Positions 14,688 to 22,061 of a stretch of 30,709 nucleotides of DNA are shown here, one piece after another. The stretch comes from RGDT01 sp964630925 (GTDB lineage: Bacteria > Planctomycetota > Planctomycetia > Gemmatales > Gemmataceae): contig CAZVZK010000120.1 in NCBI GenBank assembly GCA_964630925.1, forward strand, positions 1 through 30,709, read 5' to 3'. A program made the translations under genes and the position numbers. Within the stretch, counting starts at the first letter, position 1, and the number at the start of each line of letters is the position of its first letter. The notes under the pieces were generated by a model. It saw nothing but the letters and a program-made list of their open reading frames with translations, had not been told where the DNA came from and ran no database searches.

Positions 14688-15341
14688 ATGGACGCCGACG
14701 ACACCCGACGCCGGGCCCGCCGCATCTCGCGCGAGCTGGCCCGGCTCTACCCCGACGCCCGCTGCTCCCTCGACCACGCCACGCCCACCCAGCTCCTGTG
14801 GGCCACCATCCTCTCGGCGCAATGCACCGACGCCCTCGTCAACAGGATCACCCCCGCCCTCTTCGCCGCCTACCCCGACGCCGCCAGCATGGCCGCCGCC
14901 AAATTGGAGGACGTGGAGCAGCTCGTCAAGCGGACCGGCTTCTATCACACCAAGGCGAAGAACCTCATCCTCTGCTCGCGGCAGATGGTCGAGCGTCACG
15001 GCGGCGAGGTGCCTCGGACGATGGAGGAGCTGGTTGAAATGGCCGGCGCGGGCCGCAAGACCGCCAACGTCGTCCTGGGCGTCGCGTTCGGCGTGCCGGG
15101 CCTGCCGGTCGATACGCACGTCGCCCGCCTGAGCCAGCGCATGTGCCTCACCGACAACGTCTCCCCGGTGAAGATCGAGTCGGAGCTTTGTGACATGCTG
15201 CCGTCCTCGGAGTGGACGCTGTTCAGCCTGCGCATGATCTACCACGGGCGCCGCGTGTGCCACGCGCGGAAGCCGTTATGTGACTCCTGCACGATGGCGG
15301 GGACGCTGTGCCCGCAACGGATCGAACGCATCGCCGGATGA
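14688..15341 (+). CDS. nth: endonuclease III (DNA glycosylase/AP lyase)
   Basis: Nth removes oxidised pyrimidines from DNA and nicks the abasic site in base-excision repair. The 217-residue protein has the helix-hairpin-helix MAGAGRKTANVVLG with catalytic Lys124, the conserved Asp142 in VDTHVARLSQR, and four cysteines for the 4Fe-4S cluster (Cys191, 198, 201, 208). The last cysteine spacing is six residues where E. coli has five. The ATG at 14688 lacks a good ribosome binding site but matches the usual family length. It diverges from the hypothetical gene at 14588 across about 100 bases; pepT follows 10 bases after the stop, probably co-transcribed. Confidence 0.95.
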   Translation: MDADDTRRRARRISRELARLYPDARCSLDHATPTQLLWATILSAQCTDALVNRITPALFAAYPDAASMAAAKLEDVEQLVKRTGFYHTKAKNLILCSRQMVERHGGEVPRTMEELVEMAGAGRKTANVVLGVAFGVPGLPVDTHVARLSQRMCLTDNVSPVKIESELCDMLPSSEWTLFSLRMIYHGRRVCHARKPLCDSCTMAGTLCPQRIERIAG

Positions 15342-15351
15342 CGAGGGCCAC

Positions 15352-16581
15352 ATGGAACGCCTGCTCGAACGCTTCTGCCGCTACTGCCGCATCGACACCC
15401 AGGCCGACGACCGCTCGTCCACCTACCCCAGCACGCCGGGGCAGCTCGATCTGGGCCGTCTGCTGCTGAAGGAATTGCTGGACCTGGGCCTCACGGGCGC
15501 CACGCAGGACGAACACGGCATCGTCATCGCGACCCTCCCGGGCACCGTGCCGGGGGCGCCCGCCGTCGCGTGGATCGCCCACGTCGATACCTCGCCGGAG
15601 ACCTCCGGCAAGGACGTCAAGCCGCAGATCCATCGCAACTACGGCGGCGGCGACATCGTGCTGCCCGGCGACCCAACAAAGGTGCTGCGGCCCTCTGAAT
15701 GCCCCGAGCTGGCGGCGCTCAAGGGCAAGACCATCGTCACCACGGACGGCACCACGCTCCTGGGCGGCGACGACAAGGCGGGCGTGGCCGTCATCATGGA
15801 GGCGGCCCAGCGCCTGCTCGAAGACCCGAAGCGTCCACGCGGCCCGGTGCGAATCTGCTTCACCTGCGACGAGGAGATCGGCCACGGCGTCGATCACGTG
15901 GACATCGGCAAGCTGAACGTCGTGTGCGGCTACACGCTGGACGGCTCGGGCGTGGGCGAGCTGGACACGGAGACGTTCTCGGCGGACATGGCGACGGTGA
16001 CGGTCCACGGGACGAACATCCACCCGGCCATCGCCAAGGGCCGCATGGTCAACGCGGTCCGCCTCGCCGGCATGTTCCTGGACCGGCTGCCGCGCGTGGG
16101 CCAGTCGCCGGAGACGACGGAGGGGCGTGAGGGCTTCCTGCACCCGCTGAGCGTCGAGGGCGGCGTGGCGAAGACGGTGATACGCATCCTGCTCCGCGAC
16201 TTCGACACGCCGAAGCTCGCGGAGCGGGCCGAGATGCTGCGGCTGATCGGCAGGACCATCGAGGCGGAGTTCCCGACGGCCCGCTTCGAGGTCGAGGTGA
16301 AGGCGCAGTACCGCAATATGCGCGATTGGCTGGATAAGGAGCCGCGGGCGCTGCCCCTGGCGGCGGAGGCGATGAGGCGGGCTGGCATCGAGCCGCGCCT
16401 GTCGATCGTGCGTGGCGGGACGGACGGGTCGCGGCTGACGGAGATGGGCCTGCCGACGCCGAACCTCTCGACGGGCGAACACAACTTCCACTCGCCGCTG
16501 GAGTGGGTGTGCCTGGAGGAGCTGGACGCGAACGTGCGGATGCTGATGGAGCTGGCCGGCGTGTGGTCGGAGCAGCGGTGA
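15352..16581 (+). CDS. pepT: peptidase T (tripeptide aminopeptidase)
   Basis: An M20-family dizinc aminopeptidase that releases the N-terminal residue from tripeptides in the cytoplasm. At 409 residues it matches the usual length. Metal-site motifs are AHVDTSPETSG (His77, Asp79), GGDDKAG (Asp140) and TCDEEIGHG (Glu174-Glu175); further motifs are GTNIHPAIAKG in the dimerisation domain and RGGTDGSRL and STGEHNFHSPLEW near the C-terminus. The ATG at 15352 follows CGAGGG by 5 bases. It lies directly downstream of nth. Confidence 0.96.
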   Translation: MERLLERFCRYCRIDTQADDRSSTYPSTPGQLDLGRLLLKELLDLGLTGATQDEHGIVIATLPGTVPGAPAVAWIAHVDTSPETSGKDVKPQIHRNYGGGDIVLPGDPTKVLRPSECPELAALKGKTIVTTDGTTLLGGDDKAGVAVIMEAAQRLLEDPKRPRGPVRICFTCDEEIGHGVDHVDIGKLNVVCGYTLDGSGVGELDTETFSADMATVTVHGTNIHPAIAKGRMVNAVRLAGMFLDRLPRVGQSPETTEGREGFLHPLSVEGGVAKTVIRILLRDFDTPKLAERAEMLRLIGRTIEAEFPTARFEVEVKAQYRNMRDWLDKEPRALPLAAEAMRRAGIEPRLSIVRGGTDGSRLTEMGLPTPNLSTGEHNFHSPLEWVCLEELDANVRMLMELAGVWSEQR

Positions 16582-16592
16582 GGGCGGTGCAT

Positions 16593-16726
16593 GGGAGGGC
16601 GAGGCTCCTGCCGAGCCGAACGATGTCCGCCATTGCCGATTCGGATTGCAATGCGGATGGTTCCATCATCGTCGGCTCGGCAGGAGCCTCACCCTCCCGT
16701 GTGTCGTGTGGCTCGGCATGAGCCTC
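16593..16726. repeat. inverted repeat pair plus a degenerate third copy
   Basis: The 27-base arm at 16593-16619 (GGGAGGGCGAGGCTCCTGCC...) is matched by its reverse complement at 16672-16698 with one mismatch, around a 52-base spacer. A decayed copy (GGCTCGGCATGAGCCTC) follows at 16710-16726. It fills most of the gap between pepT and the FGE-like gene and would form a long stem that could end the nth-pepT transcript. It resembles dispersed palindromic repeats of planctomycete genomes. Confidence 0.85.
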
Positions 16727-16767
16727 TTCCGCCTCGCACTCCCGTTTCCCGGCTCCGAGGTCGTGTC

Positions 16768-17727
16768 ATGCACCCCGAGCTGTCGCGCCTGCTGGACGGG
16801 CTGAACCGGACGCCTGACGATGACGCATTGTGGCACGTCACCGCCGACTGGCTCGAGGAGCACGGTGAGGCGGGGCGGGCGGAGATCCTGCGACTGGGCC
16901 GACGGCTGCGCGGCCAGGGCGAGACGCCCGAGCGGCGGGTGATCGAGGACCGCATCATCGCGCTGCTGCGTGCGGGGGTCAGGCCGTGCGTGCCGGAGGT
17001 GGTCAACGGTGTCGGGATGAGGTTCGCCGTCATCCCGGCGGGGGCGTACCTGACCGGGCGGCACAAGGGGTGGGAGAGCTGGAGGCCCCGGCCGGCCCTC
17101 CAGACGGTGGAGGTCACGCGGCCCTTCTGGATGGGCGTCTTGCCCGTCACCCAGGCCCAGTACGAGGCCGTCACGGGCGCCAACCCCAGCCACTTCAGAG
17201 ACGGTGGGGCCGGTTCATGGCGGGTGAAGGGCATGGACACGGGTGGGCTGCCGGTGGAGTCGGTGTCATGGGACGACGCCCGGCGGTTCTGCGAAAGGAT
17301 GTCGGATCTCGAGGAGGAGAAGGCCGTCGACCGGGTGTACCGGCTTCCCACAGGGGCTGAGTGGGAGTTTGCGTGCCGTGCGGGGCTGTTCGCGAGGTGG
17401 TATCACCTCGGCGATGACCTCGCCGACACGGAGGCCAACTTCTACGGGAGCGGCCTCCACCGGACTTCCGAGGTAGGGAGCTACCCGGCGAACGCCTGGG
17501 GTCTGTACGACATGCACGGCAACGTGCAGGAGTGGTGCCAGGACGAGTACGCTGGCCCCGAGACGGCATGGGAGGGGCGGCGGGCCATGCGCGGTGGCTC
17601 GTGGGCGCTGGGGCGGGGTGGCGGTAGGGCGAGCGACACGGAATGGGCGAGGCCGGACAGCCGGAACAACGACCGGGGGCTCCGCGTCGTCCTCACCACG
17701 CCCGGAACGCCGACACCGCCTCGTTGA
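16768..17727 (+). CDS. TIGR02996 domain fused to a formylglycine-generating-enzyme-like (FGE/SUMF1) domain
   Basis: Residues 1-48 are the planctomycete repeat-companion domain (LLDGLNRTPDDDALWHVTADWLEEHG, here split: LNRTPDDDALW, TADWLEEHG). From about 80 to 310 comes an FGE-sulfatase fold: MGVLPVTQAQYEAVTG, NPSHF, PVESVSWDDARRFC, RLPTGAEWEFACRAG, YDMHGNVQEWCQDEY, MRGGSW and RNNDRGLRVV. The copper-binding cysteine pair used by true FGE just after the RGGS motif is absent, so activation of sulfatases is unlikely; Pkn1-like or other roles are open. The ATG at 16768 has GAGG 8 bases upstream. The last eight codons and the stop come from a 33-base direct repeat (17702-17734), so the C-terminal tail (PGTPTPPR) is probably acquired. 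Confidence 0.9.
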   Translation: MHPELSRLLDGLNRTPDDDALWHVTADWLEEHGEAGRAEILRLGRRLRGQGETPERRVIEDRIIALLRAGVRPCVPEVVNGVGMRFAVIPAGAYLTGRHKGWESWRPRPALQTVEVTRPFWMGVLPVTQAQYEAVTGANPSHFRDGGAGSWRVKGMDTGGLPVESVSWDDARRFCERMSDLEEEKAVDRVYRLPTGAEWEFACRAGLFARWYHLGDDLADTEANFYGSGLHRTSEVGSYPANAWGLYDMHGNVQEWCQDEYAGPETAWEGRRAMRGGSWALGRGGGRASDTEWARPDSRNNDRGLRVVLTTPGTPTPPR

Positions 17728-17734
17728 TCCGCAC
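17702..17734. repeat. 33-bp direct repeat, copy 1
   Basis: CCGGAACGCCGACACCGCCT starts this copy, which matches 31 of 33 bases at 18593-18625. It supplies the 3' end of the FGE-like gene and, on the minus strand, reads as a leftover RINEAVSAFR segment equal to the C-terminus of the CDP-alcohol phosphatidyltransferase. Confidence 0.85.
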
Positions 17735-17775
17735 AGGCCCGCCGTGGGTTGGGCCGACACGCACGGCGTGCCTGT

Positions 17776-18528
17776 TCAAGCGGAGTTTGAGGGTGCCGAC
17801 AGGATCTCCTGGGCGAAGGGCGGGGCGTCGCCGTATGCCTGCTCGTAGGTCGAGGCGAGCGGCAAGTCGATGTAGCGGTCGGGGGTCAGGAAGAGCGGCA
17901 GGCCGGGGATCGGATCGCCCGCGGCGAACGGCTGAACGTACTCGACGGGCGAGGGCAGCGCGCAGATCGCCGAGAAGCACAGGGGCTTGCCATCCGGCAT
18001 TACCCCCGCCTCCCCGCTCAGCTCCATCTCGATCAGGGCGAGCAGGCCATCGGGGGTGCTCGTCGTCGGGGGCAGCAGGTCGAGGACCGCCAGGTGGATG
18101 CCTGCCCTGACCGCCCCGACGGCCTTCCCCACGAACTCCTCCGTCCCGCGTTCGGACCCCTTGTTGGAGGGCGACACGATCTCGACGAGGGCGACGATGC
18201 GGTGCCCCCGCGCATGGCGGATGGTCAAGGAGCGGGGCCCTCCCTTGCCCGCCGGAGACAGCGTCTTGACGAGAGCGGTCCTGGGCGGGGCCTCCTTGAC
18301 GGCGAGCGTACCCGCCGGCTCCGACAAGGCCGGGGGCCAGGCGTCTGCGGGGGCCGACCGATGCAGCGCCAGCACGTCGGCGGTCTTCCTGCCGACGTGC
18401 TGCTCCGAATCGACGTAGAAGCCGGGCGGGAGGAGTCGGCGCACCGCGCTCTTCAGGTATGCGATCCACGAGCCGTGGAAGCCGTGGAACGTCCCGTCGT
18501 CAACCAGCGTCCAGTCGTGCGCGTTCAT
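17776..18528 (-). CDS. DUF4058 family protein
   Basis: A 250-residue member of DUF4058, a family of unknown function common in planctomycetes and cyanobacteria. Typical motifs are HGFHGSWIAYL (15-25), LLPPGFYVDSEQHVG (32-46), VALVEIVSPSNK in the middle, and LPLFLTPDRYIDLPL near the C-terminus. The E-x-V-S pattern after an earlier Asp suggests a possible PD-(D/E)XK-like fold, which is only an idea. The ATG at 18528 is preceded by AGGGGGG at 5 bases. It starts 41 bases after the phosphatidyltransferase stop on the same strand. The gene is bracketed by 33-base direct repeats 891 bases apart, as if it had been inserted or left behind by a local duplication. Confidence 0.9.
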   Translation of the reverse strand: MNAHDWTLVDDGTFHGFHGSWIAYLKSAVRRLLPPGFYVDSEQHVGRKTADVLALHRSAPADAWPPALSEPAGTLAVKEAPPRTALVKTLSPAGKGGPRSLTIRHARGHRIVALVEIVSPSNKGSERGTEEFVGKAVGAVRAGIHLAVLDLLPPTTSTPDGLLALIEMELSGEAGVMPDGKPLCFSAICALPSPVEYVQPFAAGDPIPGLPLFLTPDRYIDLPLASTYEQAYGDAPPFAQEILSAPSNSA

Positions 18529-18568
18529 CGCGGCCCCCCTCAAAGGGGATTGTATGGCATGACGCCCG

Positions 18569-19192
18569 TCAGGGCCGCCCCTCGCCCCCCATCCGGAACG
18601 CCGACACCGCCTCGCTGATCCGTACCAGGGCCGTCACCCAGCACAGGCCGCCGAAGACCCACGCCATCACGTCGAAGTGTTGCGGCCAGAGGCAGACGGC
18701 GACGAACAGGGCGATGGTCTCGGCGCCCTCCGTCAGCCCGCCGAGGTAGTAGATCCCCTTCTTGCCGCGTGCCTCGGTGGTCAGGCCGCGCTTGGCGGCG
18801 ATGGCGGAGAAGGCCAGGAAGGTGCTGCCGGTGCCGACGAACGCGAAGACGAGGAAGCACGCGGGGAGCGCCTGCGTGGGCTGGCCGACGGCAAAGAAGA
18901 ATGGCACGCCGGCGTAGAACAGGAAGTCGAGCGTGATGTCGAGGTAGCCGCCCAGGTCGGTGGGCCCCATCTTGCGGGCGACGGCGCCGTCCAGGCCGTC
19001 GAGGACGCGGTTGGCCGCGATCAGCGACAACGCCAGGAGGTATTGCTGCCAGGCGAGGGCCGCCCACGCCCCCGTGCCTACGAAGAAGCCGGCGACGGTG
19101 ATGGCGTTGGCGCTGAGGCCGCGGAGGGCGAGCCAGCCGCCGACGGCGTCGGTGACGGGGTCGATCAGGCGGCGCAGGGTGGCGTCAATCAT
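18569..19192 (-). CDS. CDP-alcohol phosphatidyltransferase family protein
   Basis: An inner-membrane enzyme of 207 residues with about five to six hydrophobic helices that moves a phosphatidyl group from CDP-diacylglycerol to an alcohol. The metal/CDP motif is VLDGLDGAVARKMGPTDLGG then YLDITLD (Asp65, Asp68, Asp85, Asp89). Between Arg73 and the Gly there are seven residues rather than the canonical eight. The acceptor alcohol (glycerophosphate, inositol phosphate, or another) cannot be read from the sequence. The ATG at 19192 starts a normal N-terminus (MIDATLRRLIDPVTDAVG); the open frame upstream is rejected. The last codons carry copy 2 of the 33-base repeat. Confidence 0.88.
   Translation of the reverse strand: MIDATLRRLIDPVTDAVGGWLALRGLSANAITVAGFFVGTGAWAALAWQQYLLALSLIAANRVLDGLDGAVARKMGPTDLGGYLDITLDFLFYAGVPFFFAVGQPTQALPACFLVFAFVGTGSTFLAFSAIAAKRGLTTEARGKKGIYYLGGLTEGAETIALFVAVCLWPQHFDVMAWVFGGLCWVTALVRISEAVSAFRMGGEGRP
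18593..18625. repeat. 33-bp direct repeat, copy 2
   Basis: This copy lies inside the 3' end of the CDP-alcohol phosphatidyltransferase gene and encodes its VRISEAVSAFR segment on the minus strand. It is in frame there, so it is likely the original, and the copy at 17702-17734 the duplicate. Confidence 0.85.
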
Positions 19193-19592
19193 TTGAATGC
19201 GCCGCAGGTTGTCACGACGGGTGCGGCGAGGTGGTATCCTATGGGCGCGGGCTCTCAACCCCACCCCCCGCCCCCTCTTCAACACAGGGTGGGGGAGCCA
19301 CATCCTCACCTGCGCGGAGGCGAGGTGGGCGCGTCTATCGTCGGCGTCGCCGGACGGGTGCGGGTCGATCCACCCCTCCACTGAAATCGATGCTCTTGCT
19401 ACCCCCCCTCTGCTTCGGCATTGGTATCGACACAGTCAGCATTCGGTAAACCCGTGCGCCTGTGGGGCCGGACAGGCGAGCCGAAGTCCGCCCGCCTGAG
19501 GCCGGCTGACGAGTGACCCCCCGCTGCGACTGCCGGCCCCCCGGGCCCTATACTGACCACAGGCGCGGCGTGGGCCGGCCCATACTCGCAGC
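19193..19592. other. 400-bp non-coding region between divergent genes
   Basis: No gene is supported here. It holds a small inverted repeat (CCCCACCC at 19259-19266 and GGGTGGGG at 19287-19294) in a C-rich tract, and TATACT at 19549-19554, a fair -10 hexamer that could drive the kinase gene with a start near 19561. No convincing -35 accompanies it. Confidence 0.5.
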
Positions 19593-19655
19593 CTGACCCC
19601 GACGGCACCCATCGCGGAACAAGCACCCACCCCCGACGAGTTCCTCCAGACCGTC

Positions 19656-20855
19656 TTGCGCAGCAAGCTGCTGACGCGCGACGACCTGCAGGAGTCGCTG
19701 CGCGCCGTGCCGAAGGACAAACGCGGCCAGGCCCTCGCGCTCGCCGACCACCTCGTCCAGACGGGGAAGCTGACCCGCTACCAGGCGTCGAAACTGCTAC
19801 GCGGCATCGCCCTCGGAATGGTGATCGGGCCGTTCCGCCTTCTGGCGCCCCTCGGCAAGGGCGGCATGGGCACGGTGTTCCTGGTGCGCGACGACCGCAG
19901 CCAGGGCCTCGCCGCCCTCAAGATCCTGCCGCCCGGGCTGGCCAGACGCGAGGCCCGCATGGTCGCCCGGTTCCGGCGCGAGATGGAGATGTGCCGCAAG
20001 GTCACCCACCCGCACCTCGTTTGGGCGTACGACGTCGGCGAGCAGAAGGGGGTCCACTACATCGCGATGGAGTACGTCCAGGGCCGCACGCTGACTCGCA
20101 CGGTGGTCGAGGACGGGCGGCTCGACGTGGCCCTGGCGGCGCGGCTGTTCGGGGAGGTCTCATCCGCCCTGGACCACGCCCACCGTCAAGGGCTGATCCA
20201 CCGCGACATGAAGCCGTCCAACATCATGGTGACGCCGAGGGGGCACGCGAAGGTGCTCGACCTGGGCCTGGCGATGATCCACGGCGAGGAGGTGGAGGAC
20301 CATCAGGTGGTGGGGGGGAAGGGGTACATCGTGGGGACGATGGACTACATCGCGCCCGAACAGACGGAGGACGCCTCCGCGGTCGGGCCGCGTGGCGACC
20401 TGTACTCGATGGGCTGCTCCCTGTACTTCGCGCTGACGGGCCAGCCGCCTTTCCCCGGCGGCACGTCGCGGGAGAAGGTGATGCGGCACCGGCACGAGAG
20501 GCCGCGGCCGCTGGAGGAGCTGCGTCCGGACCTGCCGGAGGGGTTCGTCGCCCTCGTCGCGCGGCTGATGAGCAAGTCGCCGGAGCATCGGCCCGCGAGC
20601 GCCGCCGAGGCGGCGGAGCTGCTGCGTCCGTGGGCGCGGGCGGCGGACGAGGTCGACGAGCCGGAGCTGGCGGAGTTCGACGAGGAGCGTATCCGCGTCG
20701 AGGGCGGGCTTTCGGAGTACAGCGTGCTGGACCTGCCGGAGGTGGAGGTGGCCGAGCCGGGCCCGGCGCGGGCCGGCTGGCTGCCCTGGGCGTTGGGCGC
20801 GGGCGTCGGCCTGCTGCTGGCGCTGGCGGCGTGGCTGCTGTTCGGGCGGCGTTAA
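19656..20855 (+). CDS. Ser/Thr protein kinase, tail-anchored
   Basis: A Hanks-type kinase of 399 residues as called. A short helical N-terminal region of the kind seen in planctomycete kinases (DDLQESL, LTRYQASKLLRG) precedes the catalytic domain (about 58-325): GKGGMGTV (67-74), Lys89, HRDMKPSN (182-189), DLG in place of DFG (202-204), APEQ (233-236) and Asp248. An acidic linker leads to one C-terminal membrane helix (about 373-395) and GRR. The start is uncertain: the TTG at 19656 has no ribosome binding site, and the frame is open back to 19557 without ATG or GTG. The residues upstream (DEFLQTVLRSKLLT) look like part of the fold, so initiation at a rare codon such as CTG 19593 is possible. 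The stop overlaps the convergent RsbW-like stop. Confidence 0.93.
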   Translation: MRSKLLTRDDLQESLRAVPKDKRGQALALADHLVQTGKLTRYQASKLLRGIALGMVIGPFRLLAPLGKGGMGTVFLVRDDRSQGLAALKILPPGLARREARMVARFRREMEMCRKVTHPHLVWAYDVGEQKGVHYIAMEYVQGRTLTRTVVEDGRLDVALAARLFGEVSSALDHAHRQGLIHRDMKPSNIMVTPRGHAKVLDLGLAMIHGEEVEDHQVVGGKGYIVGTMDYIAPEQTEDASAVGPRGDLYSMGCSLYFALTGQPPFPGGTSREKVMRHRHERPRPLEELRPDLPEGFVALVARLMSKSPEHRPASAAEAAELLRPWARAADEVDEPELAEFDEERIRVEGGLSEYSVLDLPEVEVAEPGPARAGWLPWALGAGVGLLLALAAWLLFGRR

Positions 20856-21316
20856 GACTTCTTGCCGCGGAAGACCTTGGCCATGTGGACGGTGTTGCCG
20901 CAGCCGACGTACTCGACCTCGTTCATGTAGTGGCGCATCAGCATGAGGCCGCGGCCACAGGGGCGTTCGAGGTTCTCGATGGCGGTGGGGTCGGGCACGT
21001 CGGCGGGGTCGAAGCCGGGACCCTCGTCGGTGATGCGCACCTCGAGGCGGTCGGAGACGAAACGGTAGGAGATGTGGACCTTCTTGGAGCGGTCGAGCTG
21101 GTTCCCGTGCTTGATGGCGTTGACCAGCGCCTCCTCGAGGGCGAGCCGGACACTGAACACCTCCTGGTCGGACGCACGTCCGCCCTGGATGAGGCGCTCG
21201 ATGTCGTCCTGGACCTTGCGCGCCTCCCCGGTGTCGCTGGGGATGGTCACGTCGGTGAAGGGGACGCCGCCAAGGTCGGTCTTGAGGGTCATGGCTGGCA
21301 TTTCGGTGGTGAGCAA
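20852..21316 (-). CDS. RsbW-like anti-sigma factor / serine kinase (HATPase_c)
   Basis: A 154-residue GHKL ATPase of the RsbW/SpoIIAB group, which bind sigma factors or other partners and phosphorylate STAS antagonists. Motifs: LALEEALVNAIKHGN (N box; Glu61, Asn66, His70), DEGPGFDP (97-104) and GRGLMLM (121-127). The start is a TTG at 21316: AGGAGG sits exactly 7 bases upstream, while ATGs at 21301 and 21292 have no such site. The STAS gene lies upstream on the same strand, 219 bases away. The pair matches the antagonist/kinase couple of partner switching; no sigma-B-like gene is adjacent, so the output may be the ECF factor or something else. Confidence 0.92.
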   Translation of the reverse strand: MLTTEMPAMTLKTDLGGVPFTDVTIPSDTGEARKVQDDIERLIQGGRASDQEVFSVRLALEEALVNAIKHGNQLDRSKKVHISYRFVSDRLEVRITDEGPGFDPADVPDPTAIENLERPCGRGLMLMRHYMNEVEYVGCGNTVHMAKVFRGKKS

Positions 21317-21535
21317 GAGAAGGCCTCCTGACGCGGAACCGGCCCATCGTGGCCGGGACGTGAGACGTACGCGTTGCCTCCTGCATTCGGCCGTACGGCA
21401 TCCCCCGGGCGTTGTGGGGGCGTCGTGGCGGTCCGTGTTCGGGCCGGCGGTGACATGGTTCTTTGTGCCGGCCCTGGGCCAATCGCGTCACGGACGTGGT
21501 CGTCTGGGTCATCGGGGGGGCGTATCGGGGCGGGG

Positions 21536-21898
21536 TCAGAACGCCTGCAAGGCCGCTTGCTCCTCCTTCATGATCTTGAAAAACTTATCGAGCTTGGTGA
21601 TCTCGAAGACCTCGAAGATCTGCGGGTCGATGTTGCACAGGATGAGTCGGCCGCCGACCCCCTGCAGCTTCTTGTTCAGGGTGATCAGCTTGCCAAGTGC
21701 GGCGGAGGAGAGGTACTCGACGTTGCTGAAGTTGAGCAGGACCTTGCGCGCGCCCTCCTCGTCCACCAGGCCGAAGAGCTGCTCGCCGATCACCTGGATG
21801 TTCTGCTCGTCGAGGATCTTGCGGTCCACGAAGTTCACGACCGTCACGTCGCCGATGGGTTCCACCTCCAGGCGGCGGCGTCGAGCGGGGGAGGACAT
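21536..21898 (-). CDS. STAS-domain anti-anti-sigma factor (RsbV-like)
   Basis: A 120-residue single STAS domain. The phosphorylation loop reads NVEYLSSAALGKL, and Ser65 aligns with Ser58 of SpoIIAA. The N-terminus carries a short basic extension (PARRRRLE). In its unphosphorylated form such a protein would sequester the RsbW-like ATPase encoded downstream; a SpoIIE-type phosphatase (2063-2776) would reactivate it. The ATG at 21898 is preceded by AGAGGTG. A 14-base AT-rich palindrome lies 66 bases upstream. A 219-base gap separates it from the RsbW-like gene, in which I see no other gene. Confidence 0.93.
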   Translation of the reverse strand: MSSPARRRRLEVEPIGDVTVVNFVDRKILDEQNIQVIGEQLFGLVDEEGARKVLLNFSNVEYLSSAALGKLITLNKKLQGVGGRLILCNIDPQIFEVFEITKLDKFFKIMKEEQAALQAF

Positions 21899-21963
21899 GA
21901 TTCACCTCTGGCTGGTGCGTGGGGCGTAACGGGCTCCGGGGCCCGCCATCCTGGACTTGAGAG

Positions 21964-21977
21964 CATGAAATTTCATG
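21964..21977. promoter_or_regulatory. 14-bp palindrome, candidate operator upstream of the STAS gene
   Basis: CATGAAATTTCATG is a perfect 14-base palindrome and by far the most AT-rich patch nearby. It lies 66 bases before the STAS start on the minus strand and about 85 bases after the end of the dehydrogenase gene. A dimeric regulator could bind here. No matched promoter boxes are evident around it. Confidence 0.5.
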
Positions 21978-22061
21978 TTAGACGCCCCGGACGGCCTGTC
22001 AAGCACGAACCGCCGATTAGAGACCCGTGAGACCGGCGGGCGTCCACCCAACCGGAACGGC

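Noticed and set aside
19656..21331. 446-codon plus-strand frame overlapping the kinase in another register
   Set aside because: Gly/Ala/Arg-rich shadow of the kinase frame without motifs.
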